From Streptomyces sp. XD-27 (GTDB lineage: Bacteria > Actinomycetota > Actinomycetes > Streptomycetales > Streptomycetaceae): a stretch of 64,000 nucleotides of DNA. Under the pieces are notes generated by a model. It ran no database searches. It had not been told where the DNA came from and saw only the letters and a list, made by a program, of their open reading frames with translations. The translations under genes and the position numbers were made by a program. How positions within the stretch are numbered: the first letter of the stretch is position 1; every line of letters starts with the position of its first letter. Location: assembly GCF_030553055.1 (NCBI RefSeq), contig NZ_CP130713.1, positions 5,270,001 to 5,334,000 on the forward strand, read 5' to 3'. Shown here in pieces: positions 20,165-28,776 of this stretch.

Positions 20165-21091
20165 ATGGGGCGCTACGTCGTCAGGCGACTGCTCCAGATG
20201 ATCCCGGTGTTCATCGGGACCACTCTGTTGATTTTCCTCATGGTCAATATTCTCCCCGGCGATCCCATCAAGGCGATGTGGGGAGACAAGGCGCCGGACC
20301 CGGCCACGGTCGCGAGGCTGCGCCACGAATACGGGCTCGACCAACCCGTGCTGCAGCAGTATTGGGACTACATGGTCCGACTCTTCCAGGGCGATTTCGG
20401 TAAGACCTTCGGTGGCCGCCCGGTCATCGAGGAGATCAACCAGGCGTTCCCGACCACCCTGCGGCTGACCGGGGTCGCGCTCGCCATCGAGATCGTCGTC
20501 GGCATCGGCCTGGGTGCCTGGGCCGGGCTCAAGGCGGGCAAGGCCGTCGACACCGGCGTGCTGGTCTTCACGCTCATCGTCATCTCGATCCCGGTGTTCG
20601 TCCTCGGCTACCTCGCCCAGTTCCTCTTCGCCGACGAACTCGGCTGGGTGTCGCCGAACGTCCAGGACTCCACGGACTTCAGTCAGTTGCTGGTGCCGGG
20701 CTTTGTGCTGGCCCTGCTCTCCATGGCGTACGTGGCACGGCTGACCCGTACCACTTTCGCGGAGAACCTGCGGGCCGACTACATGCGCACCGCGCTCGCC
20801 AAGGGCCTGCCGCGCCGCCGCATCGTCGGCGTCCACCTGCTGCGGAACTCGCTCATTCCGGTGATCACTTTCCTCGGCGCCGACCTCGGCAGCCTGCTGG
20901 GCGGCGCGGTCGTCACCGAGGGCATCTTCAACGTCAAGGGTGTGGGCTACGTCCTCTACCGGGCGCTCCAGGGCAAGGAGGGCACCACGATCGTCGGTGT
21001 CGTCACGATCCTTGTCCTCATCATCCTGGTGATCAACCTGCTCATCGACCTGCTGTACGCGGTCCTGGACCCGAGGATCCGGTATGCATAG
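20165..21091 (+). CDS. opp1 peptide ABC transporter permease, DppB/OppB type
   Basis: Inner-membrane permease, 308 aa, about six hydrophobic segments. It starts MGRYVVRRLLQMIPVFIG and carries the EAA-loop signature (MRTALAKGLPRRRIVG). Two ATGs lie in tandem; 20165 is preferred because GGAGG (20156-20160) is too close to 20162 and because the paralogue at 31229 begins with the same MGRYV sequence. It overlaps the next gene by 8 nt. Confidence 0.94.
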   Translation: MGRYVVRRLLQMIPVFIGTTLLIFLMVNILPGDPIKAMWGDKAPDPATVARLRHEYGLDQPVLQQYWDYMVRLFQGDFGKTFGGRPVIEEINQAFPTTLRLTGVALAIEIVVGIGLGAWAGLKAGKAVDTGVLVFTLIVISIPVFVLGYLAQFLFADELGWVSPNVQDSTDFSQLLVPGFVLALLSMAYVARLTRTTFAENLRADYMRTALAKGLPRRRIVGVHLLRNSLIPVITFLGADLGSLLGGAVVTEGIFNVKGVGYVLYRALQGKEGTTIVGVVTILVLIILVINLLIDLLYAVLDPRIRYA

Positions 21092-22067
21092 CCACACTGG
21101 GGCAAACCCGCAGAGCGCGAGCAACGCCGCTGTGGCGGAGTCGAAGACACCCAAGCCTGTCGCCACCGGCCCCGTCACGGGCGGGAAGAAGGAGCGTCCG
21201 GAGAAGGTCCGCTCCCTGTGGGGCGACGCCTGGTACGACCTGCGCCACCGGCCGATGTTCTGGATCTCGGCGGCGCTGCTGGCACTGCTGCTGACGATCG
21301 CGGCGTTCCCCGGCCTGTTCACCGACGCCGACCCCACCAAGGGCGATCTGACCAACCACTTCCTGACGAAGCCGGAGCTGTCGCACTTCTTCCAGGCCGA
21401 CTGGTTCGGCTATGACGGGCAGGGCCGATCCATCTACTCCCGGGTCATCTACGGCACCCGGGCCTCGATCCTCGTCGGCGTCGGCGTGACCGTGGTGGTC
21501 ACCCTCTTCGGCGGACTGGTCGGCATGCTCGCCGGGTACTTCGGCGGCTGGTTCGACGCGGTCCTCTCCCGGATCACGGACATCTTCTTCGGCATTCCGT
21601 TCCTGCTCGGCACCATGGTGGCGCTCAACGCCTTCACGGAGCGCAAGGTGTACACGGTGGTGCTGGCCCTGGCCTTCCTCGGCTGGACCTCCATCGCCCG
21701 CGTGACGCGCAGCTCCGTCATCACCGCCAAGCAGGCGGACTATGTGACGGCGGCCCGCGCACTGGGTGCCGGCACCGGCCGGATCCTGTGGCGCCACGTC
21801 CTGCCCAACGCGATCGCGCCCACCATCGTGGTGGCGACCATCGCGCTGGGTGCGTACATCTCGGCCGAAGCCACCCTGTCCTACCTGGGCATGGGCCTGG
21901 CGGCGCCGACGATCTCCTGGGGTATCGACATCTCCGATGCCCAGACGGCGATCCGCGACAACCCGCACGTCCTGATGTTCCCGGCCGGAATGCTGAGCCT
22001 CACCGTGTTCGCGTTCATCATGCTCGGCGACGCCGTCCGCGACGCCCTCGACCCGAAGCTGCGCTGA
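21084..22067 (+). CDS. opp1 peptide ABC transporter permease, DppC/OppC type
   Basis: Second permease, 327 aa. A 45-residue cytoplasmic tail precedes the motif RSLWGDAWYDLRHRPMF and the first membrane helix. The EAA loop is YVTAARALGAGTGRILWRH. The end DAVRDALDPKLR matches the opp2 copy exactly. The start overlaps the upstream permease by 8 nt, indicating coupled translation. Confidence 0.94.
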   Translation: MHSHTGANPQSASNAAVAESKTPKPVATGPVTGGKKERPEKVRSLWGDAWYDLRHRPMFWISAALLALLLTIAAFPGLFTDADPTKGDLTNHFLTKPELSHFFQADWFGYDGQGRSIYSRVIYGTRASILVGVGVTVVVTLFGGLVGMLAGYFGGWFDAVLSRITDIFFGIPFLLGTMVALNAFTERKVYTVVLALAFLGWTSIARVTRSSVITAKQADYVTAARALGAGTGRILWRHVLPNAIAPTIVVATIALGAYISAEATLSYLGMGLAAPTISWGIDISDAQTAIRDNPHVLMFPAGMLSLTVFAFIMLGDAVRDALDPKLR

Positions 22068-22079
22068 GGAGGGCGTTAA

Positions 22080-23138
22080 GTGACCACCATCGAGAAGACC
22101 AAGTCGGTCCCGGCGCCGCGCTCCGGCGACGACGGCGGCACCCCGCTGCTGGAAGTCCGCGATCTGCACGTGGAGTTCCACACCCGCGACGGCGTTGCCA
22201 AGGCCGTCAACGGCGTCAACTACGACGTCAGCGCCGGTGAGACGCTCGCCGTCCTCGGCGAGTCGGGCTCCGGCAAGTCGGTGACCGCGCAGGCGATCAT
22301 GGGCATCCTGGACATGCCGCCCGGCAGGATCCCGCAGGGCCAGATCCTCTACCGCGGCCAGGACATGCTCACCATGAGCAACGAGGAGCGGCGGAAGATC
22401 CGCGGCCGGAAGATCGCGATGATCTTCCAGGACGCGCTGTCCGCCCTCAACCCGGTGCTCTCCGTCGGCTACCAGCTCGGCGAGATGTTCCGCGTCCACC
22501 AGGGCCTCTCCAAGAAGGAGGCCAAGGCCAAGGCCATCGAGCTGATGGACCGGGTGCGTATCCCGGCGGCGAAGGAGCGGGTGGGGGACTATCCGCACCA
22601 GTTCTCGGGCGGTATGCGGCAGCGGATCATGATCGCCATGGCGATGGCGCTGGAGCCGGACCTGATCATCGCCGACGAGCCGACCACGGCCCTTGACGTG
22701 ACGGTCCAGGCCCAGGTGATGGACCTCCTCGCGGAGCTCCAGCGCGAGTTCAACATGGGCTTGATCCTGATCACCCACGACCTGGGCGTGGTGGCCGACG
22801 TCGCGGACAAGATCGCGGTGATGTACGCGGGCCGGATCGTGGAGACCGCCCCGGTGCACGAGCTGTACAAGCGGCCCGCGCACCCGTACACCCGCGGCCT
22901 GCTCGACTCCATCCCGCGCCTGGACCAGAAGGGCCAGGAGCTGTACGCGATCAAGGGCCTGCCGCCCAACCTGCTCAAGATCCCGTCGGGCTGCGCGTTC
23001 AACCCGCGCTGCCCCAAGGCCCAGGACATCTGCTTTACCGATGTGCCGGTCCTGCACGCGGTCACCGAGCAGGACGGCACCGAGCTGCCGGGCCGCGGCA
23101 GCGCGTGCCACCTTTGGAAGGAGACGATCCATGGCTGA
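22080..23138 (+). CDS. opp1 peptide ABC transporter ATP-binding protein, DppD/OppD type
   Basis: Cytoplasmic ATPase, 352 aa. Walker A is GESGSGKS, the signature is FSGGMRQR, and Walker B ends [14 protein letters not shown]-terminal Cys-rich oligopeptide domain follows (GCAFNPRCPKAQDIC), which in this family can bind a 4Fe-4S cluster. GTG 22080 follows GAGGAGG. Bases 22565-22919 are almost identical to 33711-34065 in the opp2 paralogue, far above the similarity of the rest of the gene. Confidence 0.95.
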   Translation: MTTIEKTKSVPAPRSGDDGGTPLLEVRDLHVEFHTRDGVAKAVNGVNYDVSAGETLAVLGESGSGKSVTAQAIMGILDMPPGRIPQGQILYRGQDMLTMSNEERRKIRGRKIAMIFQDALSALNPVLSVGYQLGEMFRVHQGLSKKEAKAKAIELMDRVRIPAAKERVGDYPHQFSGGMRQRIMIAMAMALEPDLIIADEPTTALDVTVQAQVMDLLAELQREFNMGLILITHDLGVVADVADKIAVMYAGRIVETAPVHELYKRPAHPYTRGLLDSIPRLDQKGQELYAIKGLPPNLLKIPSGCAFNPRCPKAQDICFTDVPVLHAVTEQDGTELPGRGSACHLWKETIHG

Positions 23139-24279
23139 CGAGAACAAGAGCATGAAGGCCGTGGAGGACGCGACTCCGAACGTGACCAAGGTCGAGGAGG
23201 TGGCGGCGGCCACCACCGAGGAGGCGGTCGCGGCGATCGAGGCGCCCGTCGAACGCGGTGAGCCGATCCTCCAGGTCCGCAATCTGGTCAAGCACTTCCC
23301 GCTGACCCAGGGCATCCTCTTCAAGCGGCAGGTCGGCGCGGTCAAGGCCGTCGACGGGGTCTCCTTCGACCTGTACCAGGGCGAGACCCTGGGCATCGTG
23401 GGCGAGTCCGGCTGCGGCAAGTCCACCGTCGCCAAGCTGCTGATGACGCTGGAGAAGGCCACCGCCGGTGAGGTCTTCTACAAGGGCCAGGACATCACCA
23501 GGCTGTCCGGGCGCGCGTTGAAGGCGGTCCGCCGCAACATTCAGATGGTGTTCCAGGACCCGTACACGTCGCTGAACCCGCGGATGACGGTGGGCGACAT
23601 CATCGGGGAGCCGTTCGAGATCCACCCGGAGGTGGCTCCGAAGGGCGACCGGCGCCGCAAGGTCCAGGACCTCCTGGACGTGGTCGGCCTGAACCCGGAG
23701 TACATCAACCGGTACCCGCACCAGTTCTCGGGCGGCCAGCGGCAGCGGATCGGTATCGCGCGCGGCCTGGCGCTGAACCCGGAGATCATCATCTGCGACG
23801 AGCCGGTCTCGGCCCTGGACGTGTCGGTCCAGGCCCAGGTCATCAACCTGATGGAGAAGCTGCAGGACGAGTTCAACCTCTCCTACCTCTTCATCGCCCA
23901 CGACCTGTCCATCGTCCGGCACATCTCGGACCGCGTCGGCGTCATGTACCTCGGCAAGATGGCCGAGATCGGCACCGACGTCGAGATCTACGACCACCCG
24001 ACGCACCCCTACACCCAGGCGCTGCTGTCGGCGGTCCCGGTCCCGGACCCGGACTCCCGCGAGGGCCGCGAGCGGATCATCCTCTCCGGCGACGTCCCCA
24101 GCCCCGCCAACCCGCCGTCGGGCTGCCGCTTCCGCACCCGCTGCTGGAAGGCGGAGGACAAGTGCGCCAAGGAGACGCCGCTGCTGGCGATACCCGAGCG
24201 CTTCCAGGGCACGGACTCGCTGGCGGCGCACGAGTCGGCGTGCCACTTCGCGGAGGAAAAGGACGTCGTCCACGCGTGA
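23131..24279 (+). CDS. opp1 peptide ABC transporter ATP-binding protein, DppF/OppF type
   Basis: Second ATPase, 382 aa, overlapping the previous gene by 8 nt. It has an Ala/Glu-rich N-terminal extension of about 40 residues absent from the opp2 copy. Walker A is GESGCGKST, the signature is [15 protein letters not shown], and Walker B ends [11 protein letters not shown]. The C-terminal [15 protein letters not shown] is the oligopeptide-type Cys motif. The operon ends here and is followed by a strong hairpin. Confidence 0.95.
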   Translation: MADENKSMKAVEDATPNVTKVEEVAAATTEEAVAAIEAPVERGEPILQVRNLVKHFPLTQGILFKRQVGAVKAVDGVSFDLYQGETLGIVGESGCGKSTVAKLLMTLEKATAGEVFYKGQDITRLSGRALKAVRRNIQMVFQDPYTSLNPRMTVGDIIGEPFEIHPEVAPKGDRRRKVQDLLDVVGLNPEYINRYPHQFSGGQRQRIGIARGLALNPEIIICDEPVSALDVSVQAQVINLMEKLQDEFNLSYLFIAHDLSIVRHISDRVGVMYLGKMAEIGTDVEIYDHPTHPYTQALLSAVPVPDPDSREGRERIILSGDVPSPANPPSGCRFRTRCWKAEDKCAKETPLLAIPERFQGTDSLAAHESACHFAEEKDVVHA

Positions 24280-24306
24280 CGCTGCCCCCCTGAGGGTTAG
24301 CCGAAC

Positions 24307-24349
24307 GAGGGCGCCCCGTCCCATGGTGACCATGGGACGGGGCGCCCTC
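24307..24349. terminator. perfect 20-bp bidirectional hairpin terminator
   Basis: Arms 24307-24326 and 24330-24349 are perfectly complementary over 20 bp (starting GAGGGCGCCCCG) with a 3-nt loop TGA. It lies between the opp1 stop and the stop of the convergent toxin gene, so it can end transcription from both sides. Confidence 0.85.
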
Positions 24350-24363
24350 TGCGTTGTGCCCGA

Positions 24364-24639
24364 TCAGCCCGCTGGGGTGTCCGGCCAGTGCTGAACGCGG
24401 ATGATGAAGATCGTCGACAGCCGGCGATGCTCCTGATACCAGACGATCAGTCTGCCTTCCGCGTGGTCGAGGAGCCGCGAGACTCCCGATTCGTGGAGCG
24501 GCGGATCGCCGAGGTACTTCACCGAGGCCGCGTCGGCGAGGCGTTGCGCGAGTCGCTCCACGTCGTGCTTGATCTGAGGGTCCAGACCGCCGACGACATT
24601 CTCAGCGTCGGGCAGGTACTCCCACGTCCAGTCGTTCAC
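24364..24639 (-). CDS. RelE/ParE-like toxin of a type II toxin-antitoxin pair
   Basis: A 91-residue protein starting at GTG 24639. The C-terminal strand pattern (RLIVWYQEHRRLSTIFIIRV) and the helix pair before it (IKHDVERLAQRLAD) resemble RelE/ParE-superfamily toxins, which cleave mRNA on the ribosome or inhibit gyrase. The start overlaps the antitoxin stop by 4 nt (GTGA), the usual antitoxin-first arrangement. Target and activity are not readable; RelE-like is a fold-level call. Confidence 0.7.
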   Translation of the reverse strand: MNDWTWEYLPDAENVVGGLDPQIKHDVERLAQRLADAASVKYLGDPPLHESGVSRLLDHAEGRLIVWYQEHRRLSTIFIIRVQHWPDTPAG

Positions 24640-25000
24640 TCCGCGACCTCGCGGCGGGCCGCGTCCAGCAGCTCCCCGATCTCGGCGGCGGCGCTTCGGG
24701 CGGCTTCGCGGCTCTCGGCCTCGGCGACTGCCCGCTCCAGCTCTTGCAGTCGCTCAGCCCGTCGGGGAAAGCGCCGCAGCGCCACGAAGACCCCCAGCGA
24801 TGCAGAAAGGTGTGCATCGGAACGGTGCTGTCGGTCTGAACAGCTTCCTGCCAAGCATCGTGAAACTCGGCTTCGAAGCGCACGGACGCGCTCAGATCCA
24901 GGGTGCGAACGGCGACTCTCAGCGCCTGTTCCGTCAGCGGCGGCATGGGGAACAGCGGCTCGTCGTCGTGCTGGGAGTGCTCTATGGGCTGGGTGCTCAC
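24636..25000 (-). pseudogene. DUF6247-like antitoxin, frame-disrupted at a C5 run
   Basis: GTG 25000 with AGAGGAGA upstream starts VSTQPIEHSQHDDEPLFP, followed by LTEQALRVAVRTLDL and FHDAWQEAVQTDS ... FLHRWG. The frame is lost at 24791-24795 (five C on the plus strand). One extra base restores VFVALRRFPRRAERLQELER and a long Glu/Ala helix to the stop, total 121 aa. This layout matches DUF6247-type proteins paired with RelE-like toxins. The C-terminal helix probably binds the toxin. If the break were real, the antitoxin would be lost next to an intact toxin, which is unlikely to be tolerated, so a sequencing indel is favoured. Confidence 0.65.
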
Positions 25001-25082
25001 GACGCTGTCTCCTCTGGCGTGTGCTGTACGTAGTCCACAGGCGGTCATGGCCGCTGAACGATGACCAGTCTGCCGCACGGCC

Positions 25083-25492
25083 TCACTCCGCCGGGTGCGG
25101 CTTGGCCGACATGGTGAACCAGACGGCCTTGCCGTTGGGGTACCGGTCGATGCCCCAGTCGTCGGCGCACGTTTCCACCAGCGTCAGCCCGCGTCCGCTC
25201 TCGTCGCCGTCCCGGGCCGCGCGCGGCTCCGGCAGCCCGGGTCCGGTGTCCCATACGGCGACACGGAGGTCGGGTGGCTCGGGCTCCCACTCCATGCTGA
25301 TGTACGCGTGGGTCGTGGCGCTGCGGTACGCGTTGGTCGCCAGCTCGGAGACGAGCAGTTCGGCGGTGTCGGTGATGCAGGTGAGGCGTGCAGCCTTGAG
25401 GATGCTGCGGATGGTGGCTCTGACGACGCCGATCGCGCGGGGTCGTGGGGGATGAACAGTCCGTAGGACCAGGCTTCTTCGGGCATGCGCAT
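25083..25492 (-). pseudogene. RsbW-like ATP-binding protein, frame-disrupted
   Basis: GHKL-type ATPase of the AbaA-cluster kind. ATG 25492 has GGAGG upstream and begins MRMPEEAWSYGLFIPHDP. The frame breaks at the G4 run 25439-25442. Adding one base continues RAIGVVRATIRSILKAARL and LLVSELATNAYRSATTH, then WDTGPGLPEP and DESGRGLTLVE to the stop, 136 aa. N-box and G-box are then intact. It is divergent from the XRE gene at 25595, the usual partner in Streptomyces regulatory triplets. Confidence 0.75.
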
Positions 25493-25594
25493 GTGGCAGC
25501 CTCCAGTGAGTACCTTATGTGACTGGTGCCGCACCCAAGGTAGCGAGTAGCGTTGCTTATTAACAACCTATTGCCGCGAAAGAGGAGGGGGACT

Positions 25595-26479
25595 ATGGGG
25601 CTCCGGGCCAATCCCACGTATCGTCAGCGCCGCTTTGGGGCGGAGGTTCGAAAGATGCGCGAACGTGCGGGGCTTGGCGTCGGCGAGAGCGCTGCGGTGA
25701 TGGGCATGCAGCAGGCTCACATCAGCAGCGTCGAGGCTGGGCGTACCAGCCTGTCGCCGGAGCGACTACGAACTCTCGCCGCCGCCGGAGGTAGTGAAGA
25801 CGCCACCTATATCGACGCGCTCATCGAGTTGGGACAGGCGAAGGGCAAGGGGTGGTGGAGCGCATACCGGGGCCAGATCAGGCCGTCGCTGCTTGACATC
25901 GCCGAACTTGAGGCAGGAGCGGAGCGCATTGTGAGTTACGAGTCGACGTTCGTCCCCGTTCTGCTCCAGACTCAGGCGTACGCGACAGCTGCCTTCCGGC
26001 GCGGCTACGCTCGCGTGTCACCCGAAGAGCAAGACCTTGACATCGAGTTCCGCATGCGGCGGCAGGACGCCCTCACCGGTGAGAATCCGCCCCGGTTCCA
26101 CGCGATCATCCACGAAGCCGCGCTCCACGTGACCTTGGGAAACCCAGAGGTCATGCGCGATCAGCTGTTGCGGCTGATCGAGGCGTCCAGGCTGCCGAAC
26201 GTGACGATTCAGATTCTGCCGTTCGACGGCCCGTTGCCGTTCGGCACGCCCTTCACGCTGGTTGAGCCAACAGTGCCTGAACTTGGCACCGTCAGTGTGC
26301 CTCACATCGAGCAGTCGCTGAACCTTGGTGACGAGGACTCACTGGCCCGGTACAACGAATGGTTCGCTAGCCTGAGCGAAACGGCCTTGCCTCCGGTGGA
26401 TGCCGCCGTCCAGCCTGAGGCGCACCTGACGAAGGACTCGCTGGGGCTGCTCCAGCGGCTCCTGTACCCCTTGCTCTAG
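25595..26479 (+). CDS. XRE-family regulator with DUF5753 domain (WhiJ-like)
   Basis: 294-aa DNA-binding protein. Residues about 8-65 form the helix-turn-helix (FGAEVRKMRERAGLGVGESA ... QQAHISSVEAGRTSL). The rest is the DUF5753 domain typical of Streptomyces WhiJ-like proteins, with the marker segments YESTFVPVLLQTQAYA and NVTIQILPFDG. ATG 25595 follows AGAGGAGGGG. DUF397 follows 10 nt downstream, and an RsbW-like gene is divergent. Confidence 0.92.
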   Translation: MGLRANPTYRQRRFGAEVRKMRERAGLGVGESAAVMGMQQAHISSVEAGRTSLSPERLRTLAAAGGSEDATYIDALIELGQAKGKGWWSAYRGQIRPSLLDIAELEAGAERIVSYESTFVPVLLQTQAYATAAFRRGYARVSPEEQDLDIEFRMRRQDALTGENPPRFHAIIHEAALHVTLGNPEVMRDQLLRLIEASRLPNVTIQILPFDGPLPFGTPFTLVEPTVPELGTVSVPHIEQSLNLGDEDSLARYNEWFASLSETALPPVDAAVQPEAHLTKDSLGLLQRLLYPLL

Positions 26480-26489
26480 GAAGGCGCGG

Positions 26490-26690
26490 ATGTCTCAGTT
26501 CACCTGGCAGAAGTCCAGTTTCAGCGAACCGGGGTCCGACCAGTGCGTCGAGGTCGCCGCCGGTCCCACCGGTACGACCCACCTCCGCGAGAGCGACGAC
26601 CCCGCCATCGTCATCCGAACCAACCCCGCCGCCCTCCGCGCGCTCATGCGCGCCGTCAAGCGCGGGGAGTTCGACCACCTCGCCGGGTGA
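26490..26690 (+). CDS. DUF397 domain protein
   Basis: 66-residue protein with the family pattern: FTWQKSSFSEPGSDQCVEVA, then HLRESDDP and AALRALMRAVKRGEFDHL. DUF397 proteins are the regular partners of WhiJ-like XRE regulators, and here it is the next gene in the same operon. Its molecular role is not settled. Confidence 0.92.
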   Translation: MSQFTWQKSSFSEPGSDQCVEVAAGPTGTTHLRESDDPAIVIRTNPAALRALMRAVKRGEFDHLAG

Positions 26691-26709
26691 CGTGGCGGCG
26701 GTTCGGCCG

Positions 26710-27876
26710 TTACCCGAGTGCCACCGCCTCCATGACCGCTGCGGCCAAGCGGTGGTTCTCCGGGGCGCCGCCGCCTCCGCCGACGGCGAAGCGGCGGCGC
26801 GTGTAGCTGTACGCGACGCCGCTGCCCGGATCGGCGAAGGACTGGGCGCCGACCGCGCCGCTGTGGCCGAAGGCGTCCGCGCCCAGGAACGGGTACCGCA
26901 CGCCCTGTGCCTCGAAGCCGAGCGCGAAGTGGTCCCGCTCGCCGGTGACCAGGTCGGTGCCCGGGGTCTGGACCTTGGCGAACTCGGCGATGGTGTCGGG
27001 CCGCAGCAGCGGGGCCCTTCCGCCCACCTCGCTGATGGCCGCCGCGTACATCGCGGCCAATCCGCGCGCGTTCCCCACGCCGCCGGAGGAGGTGGGGCCG
27101 AGCGCCCGGACCGCACGGGTGTTGGCGAACTCCACCAGGTCGGTGGGCGGGGTGGCGTTGAGGTTGAAGGCTATCCCGGTGAGGCTGCCCGGGGCGGGCG
27201 CGGAGGCCGCGAGCCCGGCCTGCTGCTCCGGCGTGGGACGCATCGGCAGCACGTCCACATAGCGGGGCTCCAGCGCCTCGGGCAGGCCCAGGTGGAAGTC
27301 CAGCCCGTACGGCGCCCGGATCCGCTCCTCGTACAGCTCCTGGATCGACCGTCCGGTGGCCCGGCGCACCACCTCGCCGGTGAGGGCGCCGATCACGAAG
27401 GCGTGGTAGCCGTATGCCGTGCCCGGTCGCCAGAACGGACGCTGGCCCGCGAGCCGTTCGGCGAGCAGCCGGTCGTCGGCCAGCTCGGCCGCGCTGAACC
27501 CGCCGTCCACCCCGATCACGCCGGAGCGGTGCGCGAGCAGGTCCCGCAAGGTCACCTCGTCCTTCCCCTCGGCGGCGAACTCCGGCCAGTAGGCGGCGAC
27601 GGTCCGGTCCAGGTCGAGCACACCGTCCTGCACCAGCAGCGCCACGACCAGGTGCGCCGCGCCCTTGGCGGAGGAGTAGAGGCCGTGCAGCGAGTCGCCC
27701 GACACGCCGTCCCCGCCCCACAGGTCGACCACCTGCCGACCGTTCACATACGCCGCGAGCTGGGCACCGGGCTCCGTCCCCGCGGCCGCCTCCTCGGCGA
27801 GCACCGCCGCGAACTCCTCGCGCACCCCTTCGAACCCCGCCGCGACGGTGCCCTGCACACCGGTCTCGTTCGACAT
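26710..27876 (-). CDS. serine hydrolase, beta-lactamase/EstB family
   Basis: 388-aa class C beta-lactamase-fold hydrolase, probably an esterase. The nucleophile motif SxxK is in LYSSAKGAAHLVV, and the second motif Tyr is in TAYGYHAFVIG. A late HSG motif appears as FGHSGAVG. No signal peptide is visible, so it is likely cytoplasmic and not an antibiotic-resistance enzyme. ATG 27876 was taken as the start because the conserved fold begins soon after. The stop is 19 bp beyond the convergent DUF397 stop. Confidence 0.88.
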   Translation of the reverse strand: MSNETGVQGTVAAGFEGVREEFAAVLAEEAAAGTEPGAQLAAYVNGRQVVDLWGGDGVSGDSLHGLYSSAKGAAHLVVALLVQDGVLDLDRTVAAYWPEFAAEGKDEVTLRDLLAHRSGVIGVDGGFSAAELADDRLLAERLAGQRPFWRPGTAYGYHAFVIGALTGEVVRRATGRSIQELYEERIRAPYGLDFHLGLPEALEPRYVDVLPMRPTPEQQAGLAASAPAPGSLTGIAFNLNATPPTDLVEFANTRAVRALGPTSSGGVGNARGLAAMYAAAISEVGGRAPLLRPDTIAEFAKVQTPGTDLVTGERDHFALGFEAQGVRYPFLGADAFGHSGAVGAQSFADPGSGVAYSYTRRRFAVGGGGGAPENHRLAAAVMEAVALG

Positions 27877-27955
27877 CCCCACCCCCGTGGTCGTTCGCCG
27901 TACGCCCGTCCCAACGCGCGCGACGCCACGGGCATTCCCGGCCGTCTTCCGGCGC

Positions 27956-28555
27956 TCACGCCGCCACAGGCAGCCTCTCGGCCGCGCGACGACGCTTGCC
28001 ATAGGCGATGGTCAGCGCGGCCAGCAACGGCCCCCACAGGATGAGCGGCGCGTAGCAGAAATAGAACCAAGCCGCCTCCCAGCCCCCGGCCTGGCCCGGG
28101 GAGTCGGCCGGTAGGTCGTCCCCCGGATCGTCGTGCCCCTGATCTCGGACGCGATAGCCAGGAGAGTGAACAGGAGCGTGAGGATCGTGGCCCCGATGGC
28201 GGCCGGGATGACCGCCGCTTTCGTCGCGACCCGGCGGCCGCCCAGGAACGGAACCCAGCGCGGGAACACCTCGCCCCACCGCGCGATCAGGCCGATCGCG
28301 GTGAACGCGAGGCATTCGGACAGGATCGACAGCCAGACGACGTACGCCCGCTCACCGAGCCCGATGCCGTCGTCGAACGCGGCCGGGAACCGCCAGATGC
28401 TGGACGGAAGGACGGGGGAACGGCACGGTGTAGGCGACGAGTTGCATCCGTCGGGACACTCCGGCAACGGGCTCGTGGGCCGCCCGCCACGCGGCCCGGA
28501 GCCGTCCGGGGCGGGTGGCGGCAGTGGGTTCTGCGACGTGCGGGAGCGGCTGCAT
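27956..28555 (-). pseudogene. membrane protein with two frame breaks
   Basis: Three pieces in two frames make one membrane protein of about 199 aa. ATG 28555 (GAGGA upstream) starts MQPLPHVAEPTAATRP and runs to QLVAYTVPF. At the G5 run 28414-28418 removal of one base leads into VLPSSIWRFP and two membrane helices (VWLSILSECLAFTAIGLIA, AAVIPAAIGATILTLLFTLL). At the C5 run 28120-28124 one added base leads into DDLPADSPGQAGGWEAAWFY and a last helix. The two indels cancel in length. I do not know the function. Confidence 0.65.
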
Positions 28556-28776
28556 GTGCGGTCCTCGGCTTCGGTGGTCTGGCGGCTGGCCCCGTCCGGT
28601 GATGACCATCGCAGGGAACGGTGCCGCCGGGCATCGCTCCGCGGGCTGAACCCGGATCGCCGTACGGCTGATGTTGCGGTGCGACCGAAGGATGACGGCA
28701 GGGCGCCGCGGTCACCGATCGGTGACTTCGATCACCTCGGCGGATCAGGCGTACCCGCGGCCTGTCAAGATGCGGC

